Source: Notolepis coatsorum (lineage: Eukaryota; Chordata; Actinopteri; Aulopiformes; Paralepididae). Taken from it: a DNA stretch of 64,000 nucleotides. Shown one piece after another: positions 59,751-64,000 of the stretch. Made by a program: the position numbers and the translations under genes. The notes beneath the pieces were generated by a model that saw only the letters and a program-made list of their open reading frames with translations, had not been told where the DNA came from and did no database searches. Each line of letters starts with the position of its first letter. Position 1 is the first letter of the stretch. Location: contig OZ020592.1 in the NCBI GenBank assembly GCA_963971535.1, forward strand, positions 125,705,937 through 125,769,936. The letters are read 5' to 3'.

Positions 59751-60171
59751 TGTTTGGTGTTTGAGTTAGAGGTGAAACTGAGAATGAGGTTCACTTTTTG
59801 TTTTACTATCCTGTCCACGAGGACATAAGTGAAGTGCTTTTTTTGTAACATCTCCTCCATTTATGTTGATTTTCTTGAGCAGGATGAATATGAACAACTT
59901 GAGTTGTGCTTCAGGGAGGGAACTTTTTTTGCAGCAGATTTTATTTGTCAAGCTCGGGAGAGAAGGCAGAATACTTTGTTTAGTAAAACCAAGCTGTAAT
60001 CTGTATTCATGTAATCTGTATCTAGGTAATGAAATGTACAGTAATGTAATAATGGAACGGCTGTGTTTTATAAACCCATGATGGTTGGGCACTTAAGTGT
60101 GCATGACACGAAAAAGAATTGTCAAAAGAAATCTAAACTACTACTATCACTTACCATTCCCCCATGCTGTG
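59751..60171. other. Non-repetitive end of tmem8b intron 4
   Basis: No element or coding match seen. Confidence 0.45.
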
Positions 60172-60358
60172 TCTGTGTGTCTGTGTGTATGTTGTGTGTG
60201 TGTATGTTGTGTGTGTGTCTGTGTATGTATGTGCGTGTGTGTGTCTGTGTGTATGTTGCGTGTATCTGTTTGTGTGTGTATGTGTATGTGTGTGTGTATG
60301 TTGTGTGTATGTGTGTATGTGTGTGTGTATGTGCGTGTGTGTGTGTGTGTGTGCGTGC

Positions 60359-60390
<32 letters not shown>

Positions 60391-60392
60391 AC
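60172..60392 (+). repeat. TG microsatellite adjoining exon 5
   Basis: TG repeats with TATG, TCTG and GCGTG interruptions; the purest run is 60332-60384. It ends 11 bp before the exon 5 acceptor and takes the place of a normal polypyrimidine tract. Confidence 0.95.
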
Positions 60393-60403
60393 GGATCATG
60401 CAG

Positions 60404-60681
60404 AGTGTTCATCCCCAACTACATCTCTATGGTGAAGGTGCAGTTGCTGAACTGCAGCAGCAGGGGGAGCGGTTCTGGTGCCGACTCAGGCTGTCCGGTG
60501 GTGCTGAAGCTGAGGGCCCGGGCTCCTCCGGTCCACAACTCCAGCGCTCTGGACTGCAGGGAGTGGAGCCCCTGTGAGCTGGACACGCGCCTGCCCGTCT
60601 GGGAGCAGTGGTACTACATCCTGGTGGAGAGGTACCTGAGCGACGCGGACGTCTACTTCCGCATCGGAGTCCAGGTGAAAG
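60404..60681 (+). CDS. tmem8b: tmem8b coding exon 5
   Basis: Acceptor GGATCATGCAG. The first base completes Lys, giving VFIPNYISMVKVQLLNCSSR, GSGSGADSGCPVVLKLRARA, PPVHNSSALDCREWSPCELD, TRLPVWEQWYYILVERYLSD and ADVYFRIGVQVK. PPVHNSSALDC and the CEL-x-LP-x-W-x-W pattern are TMEM8B ectodomain signatures; NCS and NSS are potential N-glycosylation sites. Two donors are possible: CAG/GTGAAA (ending 60674, phase 0) or AAAG/GTGATT (ending 60681, phase 1). The second better preserves the spacing to the next conserved cysteine in the family. Later exons are not in the window. Confidence 0.93.
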
Positions 60682-60683
60682 GT

Positions 60684-61012
60684 GATTGATTTAAAAAAAT
60701 ATTTTTTTTTTATAATACTCTATTCTATCCTACAATTTTATTGCACTGCACTATTTTACTCTGTCTATTTTATCTTACTCGTTTTATTATTGTCCATTTA
60801 AAACTGAATCAAACCATAAACAAGGTGGCCTGTTGTGATTTTATTATTATTATGTCTGCACTGCAATGTCTGTCTTTTTTCTGTTGTGAAGCACTTTGAG
60901 CTGCAGTTTCTGTATGAAAGGTGCTATACAAATAAAGTTTATTATTATTATTATTATTATTCACTGTGATTCTGTCCGGGGTCATCGTCACAGATACACG
61001 AGGTGATCGTCG
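60684..61012 (+). mobile_element. LINE/SINE-type 3' end
   Basis: GTGAAGCACTTTGAGCTGCA and GGTGCTATACAAATAAAG with an ATT tandem tail (60938-60961) are the usual 3' end of fish non-LTR elements. The 5' extent is unclear. Confidence 0.55.
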
Positions 61013-61859
61013 TTAACACATTGGGGACGAAGCACGGATATATCCGGCTTTCGAATCCATGCGTTGTGGACAGAATCACAGAGATATCCGTGGGAAGTTG
61101 TTATTGCTTTTATTCCATTTTAATAACCTGTTCAAGGTCGCCGAGCTGCACTGCAGATCTTCCCTACTCTATGAATTCGACAATGTGCAATACCGGCCAG
61201 ATCCTCTTAGGGGCGCTATTGCGCTACTGCAATGTGCCCTGTGGGCGAACGGATCAGTCTCTTTGTTGTCTTTCAACGGAGATTTGAGTAGCACGATTCT
61301 GGATCTGCAGCCTGTAGCTTGGATTACGTTTCGAATCGCAGATTTCACCATGCAATAAGGGGATTTATCATCAGCCAATGGACATATAGATCTACCAGAT
61401 GGCGATCGATAACGGGGAAATGCTCGGGGGGATCCCACCGGCTCATGGTAAGATCTTTTTCACGTAAATTCCAGCCCGATCAGAGCTTGCTATGATACTC
61501 AACCAGCCGATCAGCGTATGTGGCTAGTTAGACGAACACGGTTATTGGTAATCAATAATAATAAACGACGTCCCCCGCCCCCCCCTTTCATGCATACATG
61601 CTTTGGGATCGTCCGGATCATATGCAGTTTGAGTTATTTCTGTAGCATCTGTAAAACGGAAATGCCATTGGATATAACGTTAGCAGCTATTAGCTCTATA
61701 ACTAGCCTTCCAGAAAATATACTAGCCCAAATCCGCTATAAAGCTTATATTCACGGCGCTATAAAATGAGAACCTATTGATGCATTTTTTTTTCTTTAAG
61801 CCATTTTGAAGGGACGGTTTATGCACTCAATTGACAATGAGAATGGACAGATAGCAATA
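61013..61859. mobile_element. TTAA-associated MITE-like sequence
   Basis: Begins GTTAACACATTGGGGACGAA GCACGG, similar in layout to the TTAA ends at 836 and 36066. The right edge is not found; the block may be composite. No coding match. Confidence 0.35.
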
Positions 61860-61867
61860 CTATAAAG

Positions 61868-63172
61868 CAGGGGTCTCAAAATCAATTTACCTGGGGGCCG
61901 CTGGAGGTAGAGTCTGGGTGAGGCTGGGCTGCATCAAATATTCCACAAAAAAAGGGTTTAAAGTATTCCAAAAAAAAAGTACAACTGATCCAATCTTCTC
62001 ACAAACTCACTAAAACCTCACAAACACCAGCAACTGAGCATTCTCAGTGGTGTCAGTGGACTCATCCACAGTTATGGAAATGCACTGTGCATTTTTTTTG
62101 CATTTATTCTATCACAAAGCTGTTTAATCAAATCATCAGCCAGTATTTCAGTTATTCTGGTTGCTGTGCTATCTGAGGAGGATTTGCTTTTGTTTGCCTT
62201 CAAACATGGTATCCATCACTTCAGTCATACATTATTTTATTATTTATGCATCAGAGAATGGCTTCTTGTGTTTAGCCAACACCCATGCCACTGAGTGAGG
62301 ACTTTGTTGCTTTTTCTCGTTGTGACATATAGCTTTAACAATAATTCTGCTTGCAGCTTGATATGATTTCATTCAATTTATTTTTGTGGTTCTTAGCACT
62401 GAATTCTGAGGAAAGGCTGCATCAAAATAACTGTGTTTTGTTTCATAGTGGCGTTTCAAATTGCCACTCTTCACAAGAGCTACCGTTTCTTGGTGCTGGG
62501 AGGATGCACGCATATTTTTCAGTCCATGCACCTTTGAATTGCAGCGATTTTCACTGTCGACTTTTCTTTTACTTTCTTTGAACATGCCAAATTTGTTCTA
62601 CTAACTGCCTGCTGGCGAAACTAGGCTACTAGCTACATTTATCTCACAGGGATAAAACTGGGAATGAGGTTACTAGCTACAGTACACGCAGATTAGACTA
62701 CCAGTAGATGCGCTGTCAACTCGCTCTGACTGGGACCCGCTGAAAGACAACACGCATTCCGTGAAGACCCGCCCTACTCTGCTCTGATTCGCAGACTGTG
62801 GGTGGGGGGGGAGAAACGCTGACGGGATGCTGAATGTAATTGGACCAGAGTAGACAAACACAGACAGTGGAGCACTGCTTGCAGAGGAGATGAGCGGAGA
62901 ATTTTGAGGATGCCTGCCATACGCACTGGATATATTTTCTTTCCACTTGGTATTACCCCGGAATGACGTTTCAACGTAACGTTGCTGCCATGAGCCTGCA
63001 CTATGGTAGCCTACAAGTGATAAAATAAATAAAACATCCAACTCGCACAACGACGCGGCAAACAGTTGCGCGCGGGCCGCACTAACACTAAACTTTGATG
63101 TCAAGTAGGGGGCCGCAAAATATCATCCAGTGGGCCGCAATTGGCCCACGGGCCACGAGTTTGAGACCCCTG
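61868..63172 (-). mobile_element. hAT element with BED-finger relic
   Basis: Ends CAGGGGTCTCAAAATCAATT and (minus strand) CAGGGGTCTCAAACTCGTGG; GGGCCGC/GCGGCCC-type subterminal sequence. An exact 8-bp duplication CTATAAAG lies at 61860-61867 and 63173-63180. The inside contains degraded transposase sequence on the minus strand. Confidence 0.92.
62373..62585 (-). pseudogene. hAT transposase BED-finger fragment
   Basis: The 70-residue frame contains VALVKSGNLKRHYETKHSYF and DAAFPQNSVLR. NLKRHYETKH followed by F-x5-F-P is the end of the BED finger in Charlie-like hAT transposases and the host genes derived from them. The preceding Cys pair is lost and the catalytic domain further along (62340 toward 61900) is broken by frameshifts. 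Confidence 0.65.
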
Positions 63173-63244
63173 CTATAAAGTATAGATTTAGCTGTACAAA
63201 AAGCCACACGTTTGTTTACAAAAGCTGGTCCTCAACCATTATAT

Positions 63245-63410
63245 TAGACGGGCCCCGTTTTCATGTTTCATGTTATTCATGTTTCATGTTGTTTGGAGTG
63301 TTTTCATGTTTCATGTTGTTTGGAGTGTTTTCATGTTTCATGTTGTTTGTAGTGTTTTCATGTTTCATGTTGTTTGGAGTGTTTTCATGTTTCATGTTGT
63401 TTGGAGTGTT
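63245..63410 (+). repeat. 27-bp repeat, about 6 units
   Basis: The unit is TTTCATGTTGTTTGGAGTGT plus TTTCATG, with one GTTTGTAG variant. Confidence 0.95.
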
Positions 63411-64000
63411 TTAACCTCTTAAGCCCTAGCCCTACAGTATTTAATTTTCTGAAAATTCGCCTAAAAATAAATGGAAGATTGCTCCACTTCTACAAGGGCC
63501 ATTTGCATGTTCTTGGGATCTAGGGACATCTATGGATCTCAGGGAATGTGTTCCCAGTGTCAGAAATAGTCTGTTACTAGGCTTGAGTAAATTGTAAGGA
63601 ACCATTTTTTCCTTATCTTTGACAGTGAATAACAGCGTGCTCAAATGTACCAGACATGAAAAATGGCCACTGAGCTCATTCAGCACCTTCTTGAGATCAT
63701 GTGTACAAAAAACTAAGCTAATGAATGAAGGGAAGATGATTAAACAAAAGGTTTTGTAGATATAGTACTGAATTCTGACATCCGGACACATGCAATTTGA
63801 AATATGATTATAGAATATAGAATATCAGGCCTATAAATTACCTTATTATGACCAAGTCGCACATCTATGGCAGAGTTCAATCTGGATTTAGTATCACCAG
63901 GCGTGATTCACAAACCGTGAATGAAATCTACTTTAAGTACAGTTCCTTTTTATAATGTAAATTGCTCTGCCATTTTTCATCAGATTGCAATGCAGTTTTT
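63411..64000. other. Possible TTAA element running off the window
   Basis: Starts TTAACCTCTTAAGCCCTAGC, which resembles a TTAA-type transposon end, and continues as AT-rich sequence without coding match. The right end is outside the window. Confidence 0.35.

Noticed and set aside
60097-60435. Cys/Val-rich and His/Thr-rich frames
   Set aside because: Translation of the TG microsatellite; only the part from 60404 is a real exon, in one frame.
61003-61438. Further tmem8b exon in this interval
   Set aside because: Frames show no TMEM8 motif and the sequence resembles TTAA-type repeats.

Overview
The window is vertebrate nuclear DNA, most probably from a teleost fish. It carries spliced exons of two conserved vertebrate genes set in a very dense bed of fish-type mobile elements: L2/CR1-like and L1/Tx1-like LINEs, a tRNA-derived SINE family, at least nine hAT copies, TTAA-flanked MITE-like elements, LTR elements and a BEL/Pao element. 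Long minisatellite arrays fill much of the rest. The species cannot be named from the sequence.

Host genes. Bases 1170-1287 (+) are the terminal coding exon of mccc2 (3-methylcrotonyl-CoA carboxylase beta subunit); the rest of that gene lies upstream of the window. About 10.4 kb downstream, on the same strand, starts a TMEM8-family gene, best matched to tmem8b. Five coding exons are visible (11650-11722, 32385-32574, 34743-34950, 44943-45076, 60404-60681). Their phases join (1, 2, 0, 2, then 1) into about 295 residues of signal peptide plus N-terminal ectodomain. The EGF-like and multi-pass parts must lie beyond 64000. The introns are 20.7, 2.2, 10.0 and 15.3 kb and are almost wholly repeats.

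Layout. 1-11649: mccc2 end and intergenic repeats (SINE, hAT, LINE fragments, a 23-bp array of about 1.5 kb). 11723-32384 (intron 1): TCTC/TGTG repeats, then minisatellite A (27/30-bp unit), broken up by an L1-like fragment, a nearly full-length LINE that itself holds a solo LTR, and a second solo LTR. Minisatellite B (ATATGTATATTGTATCT type) follows, split by two hATs and three LINEs, one of which holds a SINE. 32575-34742 (intron 2): a hAT MITE and a TTAA element full of CT repeats. 34951-44942 (intron 3): a hAT, a 33-bp array, and a 43-bp array split by a 6.5-kb block. That block holds a short palindromic element, a hAT-like element and an unclassified 5-kb element with a 5S rRNA-like sequence. 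45077-60403 (intron 4): a decayed but structurally complete BEL/Pao element (432-bp LTRs, 5-bp target duplication) with two hAT elements inside its coding region, a SINE, a 15-bp GGGTCTG array, a 47-bp array and a TG repeat running up to exon 5. 60682-64000: more elements.

The most notable items are the in-frame multiplied 3' splice site of the last mccc2 exon, the unclassified inverted-terminus pair at 37983-44468 with its 120-nt 5S-like sequence, a minisatellite grown from LINE reverse-transcriptase codons, and the insertion chronologies recorded by target-site duplications. No bacterial or viral operon-like system is present.
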